From contig NZ_JACMSF010000001.1 in the NCBI RefSeq assembly GCF_014257025.1, forward strand, positions 352,081 to 416,080: DNA of 64,000 bases. Direction: 5' to 3'. This document shows positions 41,587-49,280 of the stretch, one piece after another; the stretch's first letter is position 1; every line of letters starts with the position of its first letter. The translations under genes were made by a program, and so were the position numbers. Below the pieces are notes generated by a model, which saw only the letters and a list, made by a program, of their open reading frames with translations, was not told the DNA's origin and made no database searches. The stretch comes from Streptomyces cupreus (GTDB lineage Bacteria > Actinomycetota > Actinomycetes > Streptomycetales > Streptomycetaceae).

Positions 41587-44064
41587 TCAGAAGCCGCCGA
41601 TGAACTTGTGGACGGGCGCGAGACTCACCGGGAGCTCGTCGCTGACGTCGTAGGTGAACAGGAAGGAGAGGTTCGCCCTGCGGTCGTTCTCGGGGTCGAA
41701 GAAGGTGATCACGACGTCCTGGCAGTCGGAACCCGGACGGCAGAACGGACTCTTGGAGACCGTGATGGTGTCCAGGGAGTAGAGGTGCCTGTCGTCGGCG
41801 CCAGGCACCTGGTTGGCCGCCAGCATGCCTTCGGCCATTTCCCTGCCGACATCGAAGGCGTTGGTGCCGGCGAAGTTCAGCGCCCGGTCCGCGGAGCTCT
41901 GCCCGAGGTTGCGGAACTGCCAGTAGATCTTGTCCAGGAAGGCGCGGATGGTCTTTTCCGGATCAGGCTGGTTCTCGCCCTCCAACGTCACGTTGCGGCG
42001 CTCCAGGTCCTTCTTCAGTGCCGTCAGGACCGCCTCGACGAATACGTGTTCGTTCCAGGTGTAGAGACCGCGGCTCCTCACCTCGACCACCGGGACGACC
42101 TGGCCGGAGAACAGACGCACCGTCCGGTCGGTCAGCACGCCCGGGACCGACACCCGTGAGACATGCGCCGGGCTCTGCCGGTCCTCGACCTGGCCGACGA
42201 TGGCGTCCCGGAACGTCCGATAGACGGTGGACACCGGGGGGTACGACAGCGTTTCCAGAATGCCCGTCAGCCGGGCACCCTGGTCGCTGACGGCGTTCTC
42301 GGCGTCGCTTCGCACCGCCGCGGCCGATGCCGCCCGGTCCGTGATGATCGGCTGAGTCCAGTCCATGCCCACCGGCGTCTCCGCTTCCAGCGCGTAGATC
42401 GGCGTGGCGTCCATGTTCAGCGTCCAGGTGAGCTTGTCGCACGCCCACGGATTCTTCGCCAAGTAGGCATGGAGCTGCCGGGGGTCATAGACGTTCGGCG
42501 GGATCTCCCGCTCCGGGTGATCGGCGGTGGCCTCCACGAACTGATCCGGCATCTGCTGCCGGAAGCTGTCCCTGCGGGCCTCGGTCCGGTAGTCGAAGCC
42601 GATCGTGCCGATCGCGAAGATGAGCTGGCGACCCTCTCCGTTCGCCACCGCGCCCATGTTCGCCGCCGTACCCCCGCTGGTGCGGCCTCCGCACGTGCCA
42701 CCGCAGTCCGGGCAGGAGGGACGGACGCCCTGCTCCACCGGTGCAGGCGGGACCGGTGCTGCCGCGGGAGCCTCGGCCTGGGGCATCGGCGGCGCGGCGG
42801 GCTGGACTCCGGCCTGCGGGGCCGCCTGCGGAAATGCCGGCGCCGCGACCTGCTGGGGCGCCGGCGGTGCCGTGCCGGGCCAAGGGGGCGGCGCGGGGCT
42901 CGGCGCTTGGGCCTGCGGGGGAGCCGGGGGTGTCTGGGGGACCGGAGGGAGAGCCGGCGCCTGGGGCGGCGCGGCAGGCGGTGTTCCCGCGTCGGCGGGA
43001 GGCGGGGCCGCGGCCGCGGACAGACCCTCGGCCGCCTCCCCGGCGTGCGCGTGTACGGCGTTCGTGTCCATGACGATGGCTGTTCCTTTCGGTTCGGCGT
43101 GAGTCGTCCGAGGCGTCGAGGGGCCGCCGATGATGCTCACCGAGGCGCCCCGCACTCCCTGGGGGACGACCGAGCCCTCCGCCCTGCTGAGGTCGAAGGC
43201 CCGCGCGGCGGCGAGATGACCGCCGAGGAGACGGCGGCAATGCGGCGCGTCGTCCGGGGCGCACGGGGGGCGGCTCGCGGAGGCGAGGATGGCCCGGCCC
43301 GCGGCGAGCGGGTCCGGCTCACGGCCCTCGGCGATCTGCTGGGCCACGAGCAGTGCCGCGACCCCGGTGACCGCCGGGGTGGCGAAGCTGCTGCCGGTCA
43401 GTGCGGCAAGACCGCCGCCCGGAACCGCGCCCTCGATGTCCCGGCCGGGAGCAAGGACACCGTTGGTCCGATAGGCGGGACCCCAGTTGTTGATGTCCAG
43501 CGGCTCGCCTGCGGCGTCGGTCGCCCCGACGGCGAGCACGGACGGCGTGGCGGCCGGTGCCTGGAGGCAGTCGCAGCCGTCGTTGCCGACCGCCGCGACC
43601 ACCAGCACCCCGTTCTCCGCGCACCGTCGAAGCGCCCGCTCCAGCATGGCCTCCGCCTTGCCGTCGGGACTGCGCTCACCGCCGCTGATGTTGATGACGT
43701 GGGCCCCCGCCTCCACGGCCTGTTCGACGGCCCGGGCGAGGTCGAGCTGTGGCACCCGGGCCACACCTCCGTCCGGGGACTCCCGGAACACCGGGAGGAC
43801 GAAACCGCGGCACCGGGGCACAAGGCCGGCCACCGGAGATCCGGGCTGTCCGAACAGAAGGCTGGCCACATGAGTGCCGTGCAACGACATCGGTCCGGAA
43901 CCGGCGGCATCCGGGACCAGCGTGGCCAGGCGGGTGAGATCCGCTCCCGCGAAACACGGATGAGCGAAGTCGACGGGCCCGTCGAGCACGGCGACGCTGA
44001 CCGCCGGTGTGCCCAGAAGCCCGGACTCACCGGGAACCGCGCGCAGTACCGACCGGACGTCCAT
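41587..44064 (-). CDS. PatA/PatG-like subtilisin with PatG-type C-terminal domain
   Basis: An 825-residue protein without a signal peptide. Residues 20-295 are an S8 subtilisin: Asp28 (VAVLDGPVDF), His62 (LHGTHVAS), oxyanion Asn161 (AAVGND) and Ser226 (GSSFATPAVTG). Residues 340-445 are a Pro/Ala-rich linker. Cys451/Cys454/Cys458 form a zinc-knuckle-like CPDCGGTC. Residues 478-825 resemble the PatG-type C-terminal domain (FAIGTIGFDYRTEARRDSF, GLYTWNEHVFVEA, YWQFRNLGQSS). In cyanobactin pathways such proteases cut precursor peptides and macrocyclise them. The start ATG 44064 follows GGAGG. It is the first gene of the operon with peptides A-E. An internal ATG at 43071 also has a ribosome-like site. 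Confidence 0.85.
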   Translation of the reverse strand: MDVRSVLRAVPGESGLLGTPAVSVAVLDGPVDFAHPCFAGADLTRLATLVPDAAGSGPMSLHGTHVASLLFGQPGSPVAGLVPRCRGFVLPVFRESPDGGVARVPQLDLARAVEQAVEAGAHVINISGGERSPDGKAEAMLERALRRCAENGVLVVAAVGNDGCDCLQAPAATPSVLAVGATDAAGEPLDINNWGPAYRTNGVLAPGRDIEGAVPGGGLAALTGSSFATPAVTGVAALLVAQQIAEGREPDPLAAGRAILASASRPPCAPDDAPHCRRLLGGHLAAARAFDLSRAEGSVVPQGVRGASVSIIGGPSTPRTTHAEPKGTAIVMDTNAVHAHAGEAAEGLSAAAAPPPADAGTPPAAPPQAPALPPVPQTPPAPPQAQAPSPAPPPWPGTAPPAPQQVAAPAFPQAAPQAGVQPAAPPMPQAEAPAAAPVPPAPVEQGVRPSCPDCGGTCGGRTSGGTAANMGAVANGEGRQLIFAIGTIGFDYRTEARRDSFRQQMPDQFVEATADHPEREIPPNVYDPRQLHAYLAKNPWACDKLTWTLNMDATPIYALEAETPVGMDWTQPIITDRAASAAAVRSDAENAVSDQGARLTGILETLSYPPVSTVYRTFRDAIVGQVEDRQSPAHVSRVSVPGVLTDRTVRLFSGQVVPVVEVRSRGLYTWNEHVFVEAVLTALKKDLERRNVTLEGENQPDPEKTIRAFLDKIYWQFRNLGQSSADRALNFAGTNAFDVGREMAEGMLAANQVPGADDRHLYSLDTITVSKSPFCRPGSDCQDVVITFFDPENDRRANLSFLFTYDVSDELPVSLAPVHKFIGGF

Positions 44065-44180
44065 CCGATCCTCCGTTCCCAGATCTCGTGATTCTTTCGG
44101 TTGCGAGACCGGTTTCCCACAAAGATGTTCCGTGGATATTCGACGGAATATGAAGCTTCTATTTGTGATGCATCTCCGGG

Positions 44181-44209
44181 GCGTTCGAGGAGCGTTCAGA
44201 ATGCGTTTT
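44181..44209. promoter_or_regulatory. Three direct repeats GCGTTC/GCGTTC/GCGTTT at 11-bp spacing (SARP-site-like)
   Basis: GCGTTC starts at 44181 and 44192 and GCGTTT at 44203, exactly one helical turn apart, in the 278-bp region between the divergent PatG-like operon and the SARP gene. SARP regulators bind direct repeats with 11-bp periodicity, so this is a good candidate site for the adjacent regulator. Confidence 0.6.
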
Positions 44210-44342
44210 CGGTGTGTCGTGAAATTGTTTATCGGATGCCGGATTGATGATTCTTGAAGTACCTGACACGGCGGGCGTGCCTGGTCCGACGGGGTCACAG
44301 CGGTTGCAGCGGAAAAACGCGTCGAGCACAGTGTTAGCTGTG

Positions 44343-45062
44343 ATGAACGCGGTACGTCTCGAAATCCTGGGACCATTTGAATTAATCCGCGGCGGCCGTT
44401 CGGTCGCCGTCCCGGCGGGGGCTCAGCGTCTGCTCGCGCTGCTCGCCGTGCGCGGCGAAGGGATTCACAGGCGGGCTGCGGCGGAGCAGCTTTGGCCGGA
44501 GTGCACGCCGCTGCGGGCCTCGGCCAACCTCAGGTCGGCCCTGTGTCAGAGCAGGAAGATCGGCCCCAAGACCGTCGTCGTCAGCGAAGGCCACCGTCTC
44601 GCGCTGTCGCCGTGCATCTCCGTGGACCACCGGGAGGCCTGCGGGTCCGCCCGCCGGCTCCTGGAGCGGGACGACGGGGCCACCCCCGCCACCCCCGTCG
44701 GCCTCGACCGGCTCGTCGAGGATCTTGGCCGGCCGTTGCTCCCGGGGTGGGGCGACGAGTGGCTGATACTGGACCGCGAACGCTGGGACCAGATGCGTCT
44801 GTACGCGCTGGAGAGCCTGGCGCAGCACTTCCTCGCCCTCGGCAGGTTCCTGGCGGCGCATCAGGCGGCCCTCGCCGCCACCGCCGTCGACCCTTACCGC
44901 GAGACCGCCCACCGCATCGCCATCGAGGTCCACGCGGCCGAGGGCAATGTCGCCTGTGCGGTCAAGCACTACCTGGACTACCGCAGGCTCCTGCAACAGG
45001 AACTGAGGGTCTCGCCGTCCCAGCGGATGGCCGAGCTGATCCGGGAGCTGACGTCGGCCTAG
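44343..45062 (+). CDS. SARP-family transcriptional activator (BTAD domain)
   Basis: A 239-residue regulator. Residues 1-90 are an OmpR-like winged helix of SARP type (VRLEILGPFELIRGGRSVAV, LLALLAVRGEGIHRRAAAEQ, LWPECTPLRASANLRSAL). Residues 95-239 are the bacterial transcriptional activation domain (helical repeats, WDQMRLYALESLAQHFLALG, VSPSQRMAELIRELTSA). ATG 44343 is assigned because the fold begins there; no clear ribosome site precedes it, so a start further upstream or leaderless initiation is possible. It lies between the peptide operon (divergent) and the meroterpenoid cluster (same strand) and could control either or both. Confidence 0.88.
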   Translation: MNAVRLEILGPFELIRGGRSVAVPAGAQRLLALLAVRGEGIHRRAAAEQLWPECTPLRASANLRSALCQSRKIGPKTVVVSEGHRLALSPCISVDHREACGSARRLLERDDGATPATPVGLDRLVEDLGRPLLPGWGDEWLILDRERWDQMRLYALESLAQHFLALGRFLAAHQAALAATAVDPYRETAHRIAIEVHAAEGNVACAVKHYLDYRRLLQQELRVSPSQRMAELIRELTSA

Positions 45063-45417
45063 CGGCGGTGTGACCTGAGTCACCCCAGGATCTCCTTGGC
45101 GCCGACATCCCTCCCGTGTCACGATTTCCGCACGCCTTCCCTGCCCGAAAACAGCCCCGCACGGCTGTCTGGTCCGAGCAGCTGAAGTCCCCTTCCGTTG
45201 AAGGACAGGCGCAACTCGCCGTCAGCGTTCTCTGTCTGACCGGCCGCCACCACGAACGCTTCCTCCCGTAGCCCGGCCGATCGCGGCTGTGACCGGTGCT
45301 GTCCGGCAGCAACCGGGAGTGAGTGCTGCCCGCCTGACGTATCGGCGGGCCGGTCTGCCTTCAGCGCAACGCTCCACTGCCCTTGCTGTCGAGACTCTGA
45401 GGAAGTGGATCCCAGAT
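45063..45417 (+). promoter_or_regulatory. Promoter/leader region of the meroterpenoid cluster
   Basis: 355 bp without a gene. A hairpin with 7-bp arms GCCCGCC / GGCGGGC lies at 45328-45350, about 70 bp before the type III PKS start, and could act in the leader. GCGTTC at 45225 and GAACGC at 45254 form a loose inverted pair related to the repeats upstream of the SARP gene. Confidence 0.45.
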
Positions 45418-46488
45418 ATGCCGAGGCTATGCAAGCCGGCGATGAACGCGCCTGAACACGTCATCACCCTGGAAGAGACCCTGGAATTCGCGGCAACAGC
45501 GCACGCCGGCAAGCCGCAACTCGCCCTGGCGCTCCGGCTGATCCGGAACACCGGTGTCAGGAAGCGGCACCTCGTCCAGCCCATCGAGAAGACGCTCCAC
45601 CATCCGGGCTTCGAGGCGCGCAACCGCATCTACGAGATCGAGTCCAAGAAGCGCACCCCCCAGGTCATCGAACAGGCCCTGGCCAACGCCGAACTGAGGA
45701 CCCGTGACATAGACGCGATCATCTACGTGTCGTGCACCGGGTTCCTGATGCCGTCACTGACGGCATGGCTGATCAACAACCTCGGATTCCGCTCCGACAC
45801 CCGGCAGATACCCATCGCCCAACTGGGCTGTGCGGCGGGCGGAGCGGCCATCAACCGCGCCCACGACTTCTGCGCCGCCCACCCGGGCAGCAACGTCCTG
45901 ATCGTCTCCTGCGAACTGTGCTCGCTCTGCTACCAGCCCGACGCGGACGACATCGGCTCGCTGCTCTCCGACGGCCTGTTCGGCGACGCGGTCGCCGCCG
46001 CGGTGGTACGAGGGGAGGGCGGCGTCGGCATCGACCTGGAGCGCAACGCCTCCTACCTGATCCCGGACACCGAGGACTGGATCTCCTACGCCGTCAAGGA
46101 CACCGGATTCCACTTCCAGCTCGACCGCCGGGTGCCCGGCACCATGGAGCCGCTCGCTCCGGTCCTGCGTGAACTGGCCAAGGACCACAGCTGGGACGCC
46201 GGAAATCTCGACTTCTACATCATTCACGCCGGCGGTCCGCGCATCCTCGACGACCTCGCGAAGTTTCTCGACGTCGACCGCGAGGTGTTCCGGCACAGCT
46301 GGTCGACCCTCAACGAGTACGGGAACATCGCCAGCGCCGTCGTACTCGAAGCCGCTCGAAGGCTGTTCGAGGAGGAGACCCCCGCGCCCGGTGCCACCGG
46401 TCTGATCGCGGGTTTCGGTCCCGGTATCACCGCCGAGATGGCGCTCGGAACCTGGGCGGCCGACGGCATCCCGCAGACCTTCGCCTGA
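45418..46488 (+). CDS. 1,3,6,8-tetrahydroxynaphthalene synthase (type III PKS)
   Basis: A 356-residue chalcone-synthase-fold enzyme that condenses five malonyl-CoA to tetrahydroxynaphthalene, the aromatic core of flaviolin-derived meroterpenoids. The triad is Cys138 (AQLGCAAGGAA), His270 (YIIHAGGP) and Asn303 (EYGNIAS). Cys106 (VSCTGF), important for pentaketide formation in RppA, and Cys171 are also present. The numbering coincides with RppA. ATG 45418 was chosen because MPRLCKPAMNAPEHVIT matches the family start; the open frame continues upstream without homology. It is the first gene of a long plus-strand run. Confidence 0.95.
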   Translation: MPRLCKPAMNAPEHVITLEETLEFAATAHAGKPQLALALRLIRNTGVRKRHLVQPIEKTLHHPGFEARNRIYEIESKKRTPQVIEQALANAELRTRDIDAIIYVSCTGFLMPSLTAWLINNLGFRSDTRQIPIAQLGCAAGGAAINRAHDFCAAHPGSNVLIVSCELCSLCYQPDADDIGSLLSDGLFGDAVAAAVVRGEGGVGIDLERNASYLIPDTEDWISYAVKDTGFHFQLDRRVPGTMEPLAPVLRELAKDHSWDAGNLDFYIIHAGGPRILDDLAKFLDVDREVFRHSWSTLNEYGNIASAVVLEAARRLFEEETPAPGATGLIAGFGPGITAEMALGTWAADGIPQTFA

Positions 46489-46519
46489 ACGCAGCGTGCG
46501 AACACAGGAAGCGGAGCAC

Positions 46520-47077
46520 ATGACCGACCTCATCATCCCGGCCGGCGCCGGGCGAAAGCTGGTCACCCCGGCACAGTCGGTGACCTTCAAGGCCACGCAG
46601 GAGATGGGCTCCTCCGTATCGATCTTCGAGGTGATCGTGCCGCCCGGATTCGATGTCGGGGCCCATGTCCACCAGCGCTCCCAGGAGTTCTTCTACGTCC
46701 TGGAGGGCGAACTGGACCTGCTGTGCTTCGAGCCGGCCGAGCGCACCACGGACACCTGGCACCACTGGGAGTCCCCCAAGGGCGACCGGGTCGTCCGTGC
46801 CGCCGAGGGCAGCTGCATGTTCGTCCCGCCCGGCATCCCGCACGCGTTCCGCAACGCCACCGACAAGCCGGTGAAGATGCTCTTCCAGAGCTATCCCTCG
46901 CCCGAACACGAGGCCTACTTCGAGGAGATCGCCGAGATCTGGTCGCGCGGCACCGCCGTGGACCCCGCGGCCGTGGAGGCGATGCGTCGGCGGTACGACG
47001 TCGGTCAGATCACGCCCTTGCGCTTCGAGCCGCCGTCGGTCGTCGCGATGCCCGGCCAGGAAACGAGCGAGAGGTGA
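46520..47077 (+). CDS. Cupin-domain oxygenase (quinone-forming type)
   Basis: A 185-residue cupin. Motif 1 is GAHVHQRSQEFFYVLEGELD (metal ligands His, His, Glu) and motif 2 is MFVPPGIPHAFRNAT (His). The start ATG follows AGGAAGCGGAG. In related naphthoquinone clusters, a cupin next to tetrahydroxynaphthalene synthase oxidises the product to flaviolin. Position directly after the PKS supports that role. The residues around motif 1 (E-x-D to L-D-L-L-C) do not reveal the metal. Confidence 0.82.
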   Translation: MTDLIIPAGAGRKLVTPAQSVTFKATQEMGSSVSIFEVIVPPGFDVGAHVHQRSQEFFYVLEGELDLLCFEPAERTTDTWHHWESPKGDRVVRAAEGSCMFVPPGIPHAFRNATDKPVKMLFQSYPSPEHEAYFEEIAEIWSRGTAVDPAAVEAMRRRYDVGQITPLRFEPPSVVAMPGQETSER

Positions 47078-47082
47078 CCGCG

Positions 47083-48240
47083 ATGGAACCGATTCCCCTT
47101 GTCCACGCGAGCCTCGGGGTGCGTGAACTCGCCGCCGTCGCCGAGGTGTTCGCCTCCGGCTGGCCCGCCGGACAGGGCCCAAGGGGCAAGGCCCTGGAGG
47201 CACGACTGGCCGAGAAGTACGGGGTCGGGGACGCCGTCACCGCCAGCAACTGCGGTGCCGCGCTCCACCTGGCCCTGCTCGCGCTCGGCGTCGAACCGGG
47301 CGACGAGGTGATCGTCGCCGACTACACCTTCCCGGCGCCGGCCCAGGCCGTGCGCTACGTCGACGCCGTGCCGGTCTTCGCCGACGTACGCGCCGACACC
47401 GGCACCGTCGCCCCGCAGGCGGTGGCCGACCTGATCAGCCCCCGGACGGTCGGTGTGATCGCGGTGGACACGCTCGGCATCCCCGCCGACTACACGGAAC
47501 TCCAGGCGATCGCCGACCGCCACGGCCTGTTCGTCGTCGAGGACGCCGCCTGCGCGGTCGGCGCCACCTACCAGGGCCGTCAGGCGGGCGCGCTCGCCGA
47601 GGTGAGCTGCCTGTCCTTCCATGGGCGCAAGGGAGCCACCAGCGGCGAGGGTGGCGCGCTGCTCGCCCGGGACCCGAGGATCGGGGCGGACGCCCGGCTG
47701 CGCTCCTCCTTCGGCATCGGCAGCATCTTCGACCTGGGCAAGGTCGTCGGCCTGCCCATCCCGGAGTTCACCGAGATCGGCTACAACTACAAGCTGTCCG
47801 ACATCGCCGCGGCGATCCTTCAGGTCCAACTGGGCCGCATCGAAGAGCTGTTGGCCCGCCGCGATGCCGTCGCCGCGCAGTACGCCGAACTCCTCGCCGA
47901 CGAAGAGCTCCTGACGCTGCCGTACGTGCCCGAGGACCGTACTCATGCCTGGCAGTCGTACGTCGTGACGCTGGACGCGGGCGTGGACCGTTCGGCGGTC
48001 GCCGCCGAACTGCGTGGTCAGGGCATCGGCTGCGGACAGGGCGCGTGGGCGACCCATGTGCAGCCGGTGTTCCTGTCGGAGCAGAGGTGCCCGGTCTCGG
48101 CGGACCTGTTCGCGCGCAACCTCGCCATACCCATGCACGCGGAACTCACCTCGAACCAGGTCGAACGGGTCGCTGGCGCCCTGCGGGGCGCGGTCCGCGC
48201 GCACTCGGCGGCCACCGTGAGCGCAGGAGGGGCAGCATGA
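47083..48240 (+). CDS. DegT/DnrJ-type PLP aminotransferase
   Basis: A 385-residue fold-type I aminotransferase. The PLP lysine is Lys183 (SFHGRKGATSGEGG). The cofactor pocket includes TASNCGAALHLALLALGV and the aspartate of VVEDAACAVGA. The family usually aminates keto-sugars. Placed between the cupin and methyltransferase of a naphthoquinone cluster, it is more likely to aminate the quinone to 8-amino-flaviolin, as reported for furaquinocin-type pathways. It overlaps the next gene by 4 bp (ATGA). Confidence 0.88.
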   Translation: MEPIPLVHASLGVRELAAVAEVFASGWPAGQGPRGKALEARLAEKYGVGDAVTASNCGAALHLALLALGVEPGDEVIVADYTFPAPAQAVRYVDAVPVFADVRADTGTVAPQAVADLISPRTVGVIAVDTLGIPADYTELQAIADRHGLFVVEDAACAVGATYQGRQAGALAEVSCLSFHGRKGATSGEGGALLARDPRIGADARLRSSFGIGSIFDLGKVVGLPIPEFTEIGYNYKLSDIAAAILQVQLGRIEELLARRDAVAAQYAELLADEELLTLPYVPEDRTHAWQSYVVTLDAGVDRSAVAAELRGQGIGCGQGAWATHVQPVFLSEQRCPVSADLFARNLAIPMHAELTSNQVERVAGALRGAVRAHSAATVSAGGAA

Positions 48241-49232
48241 CGGACAACCGGCCGACTCCGGACGGCGTACTGCGGCTGATCAACGGCTACTGGGCCACCG
48301 GCGTCGTCGGCGCCGCGGCGGGCCACTCGCTGTTCACGCATCTCGAAGCCGGGGCGGACACGGCCGCGGAGCTGGCCGAGCGCGCCGGGATCGCGGAGCG
48401 CGGCGCACAGACCCTGCTCGACGGTCTCGTCAGCGTGGGCCTGGTCCAGGTGCACGAGGGTCGCTACCGCAACTCGCCCGAGGCGTCCGCCTATTTGGTA
48501 GACGGCAAGCCCACCTCCCTGAGCAACTTTGCCAAGCTGAAGCTGAAGCACATGGCGGGCCTGGCCGCCCTGCCGGACGTGGTCCGCGCAGGGGGGCCGG
48601 TGCGGGACGCGGTGGTCGAGGTGGCCGACAACCCGCACTGGGAGGAGATCGTCACGGCCATCGCCGCGCAGTCGGTGCCGGCCGCCACGCTCGCCGCCGA
48701 GGTGCTCGGTCTTGCCGACGCCGGCGCGATCTCGATCCTCGACGTGGGCGGTGGCTCGGGCGTCTACTCGGGCATCTGGCTGGAAGCCAACCCGGCCGCC
48801 CGCTCGACCCAGATCGACTGGGAGCGGATCAACACCATCGCCCGCCGGCTGCTGGCGGAACGGGGCGTGGCGGACCGCTTCACCACGGTCTCCGGCGACT
48901 TCCACACCACGGACTTCGGCACCGCGCGGTACGACGTGGCGCTGTACTCCCACATCGCCCACCAGGAGGGGCCGGAGGACAACATCGCGGTCTTCTCCCG
49001 CCTGCGCACCGCCCTCAAGCCCGGCGGCGCCCTGGTGGTCTGCGACTACCTGGTCGACGACGACCGCAGTGGTCCCGCCTTCCCGCTGATGTTCGCCGCG
49101 GAAATGCTGCTCAAGAGCAAACAGGGCGGCACCTGGCGGCGGTCCGACTACCAGGAGTGGCTCGGCAAGGCCGGCTTCACGGAGGTCTCGTTCCACTCCG
49201 CGCCGCCCGCCACCTTGGTCATCGCTCGCTAG
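48237..49232 (+). CDS. SAM-dependent methyltransferase (O-/C-methyltransferase type)
   Basis: A 331-residue enzyme of the plant-type O-methyltransferase group. An N-terminal dimerisation helix bundle (LINGYWATGVVGAAAGHSLF, LAERAGIAERGAQTLLDGLV) is followed by a Rossmann SAM site ILDVGGGSGVYSGIW and the late segment LRTALKPGGALVVCDYLVD. It probably methylates the naphthoquinone or an amino-naphthoquinone; whether on C or O cannot be seen. It is translationally coupled to the aminotransferase. Confidence 0.9.
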   Translation: MTDNRPTPDGVLRLINGYWATGVVGAAAGHSLFTHLEAGADTAAELAERAGIAERGAQTLLDGLVSVGLVQVHEGRYRNSPEASAYLVDGKPTSLSNFAKLKLKHMAGLAALPDVVRAGGPVRDAVVEVADNPHWEEIVTAIAAQSVPAATLAAEVLGLADAGAISILDVGGGSGVYSGIWLEANPAARSTQIDWERINTIARRLLAERGVADRFTTVSGDFHTTDFGTARYDVALYSHIAHQEGPEDNIAVFSRLRTALKPGGALVVCDYLVDDDRSGPAFPLMFAAEMLLKSKQGGTWRRSDYQEWLGKAGFTEVSFHSAPPATLVIAR

Positions 49233-49280
49233 GCCGCGACACCCCGAACGCCCATCGTCCACCGCAAAGGAGGCAGCCCG

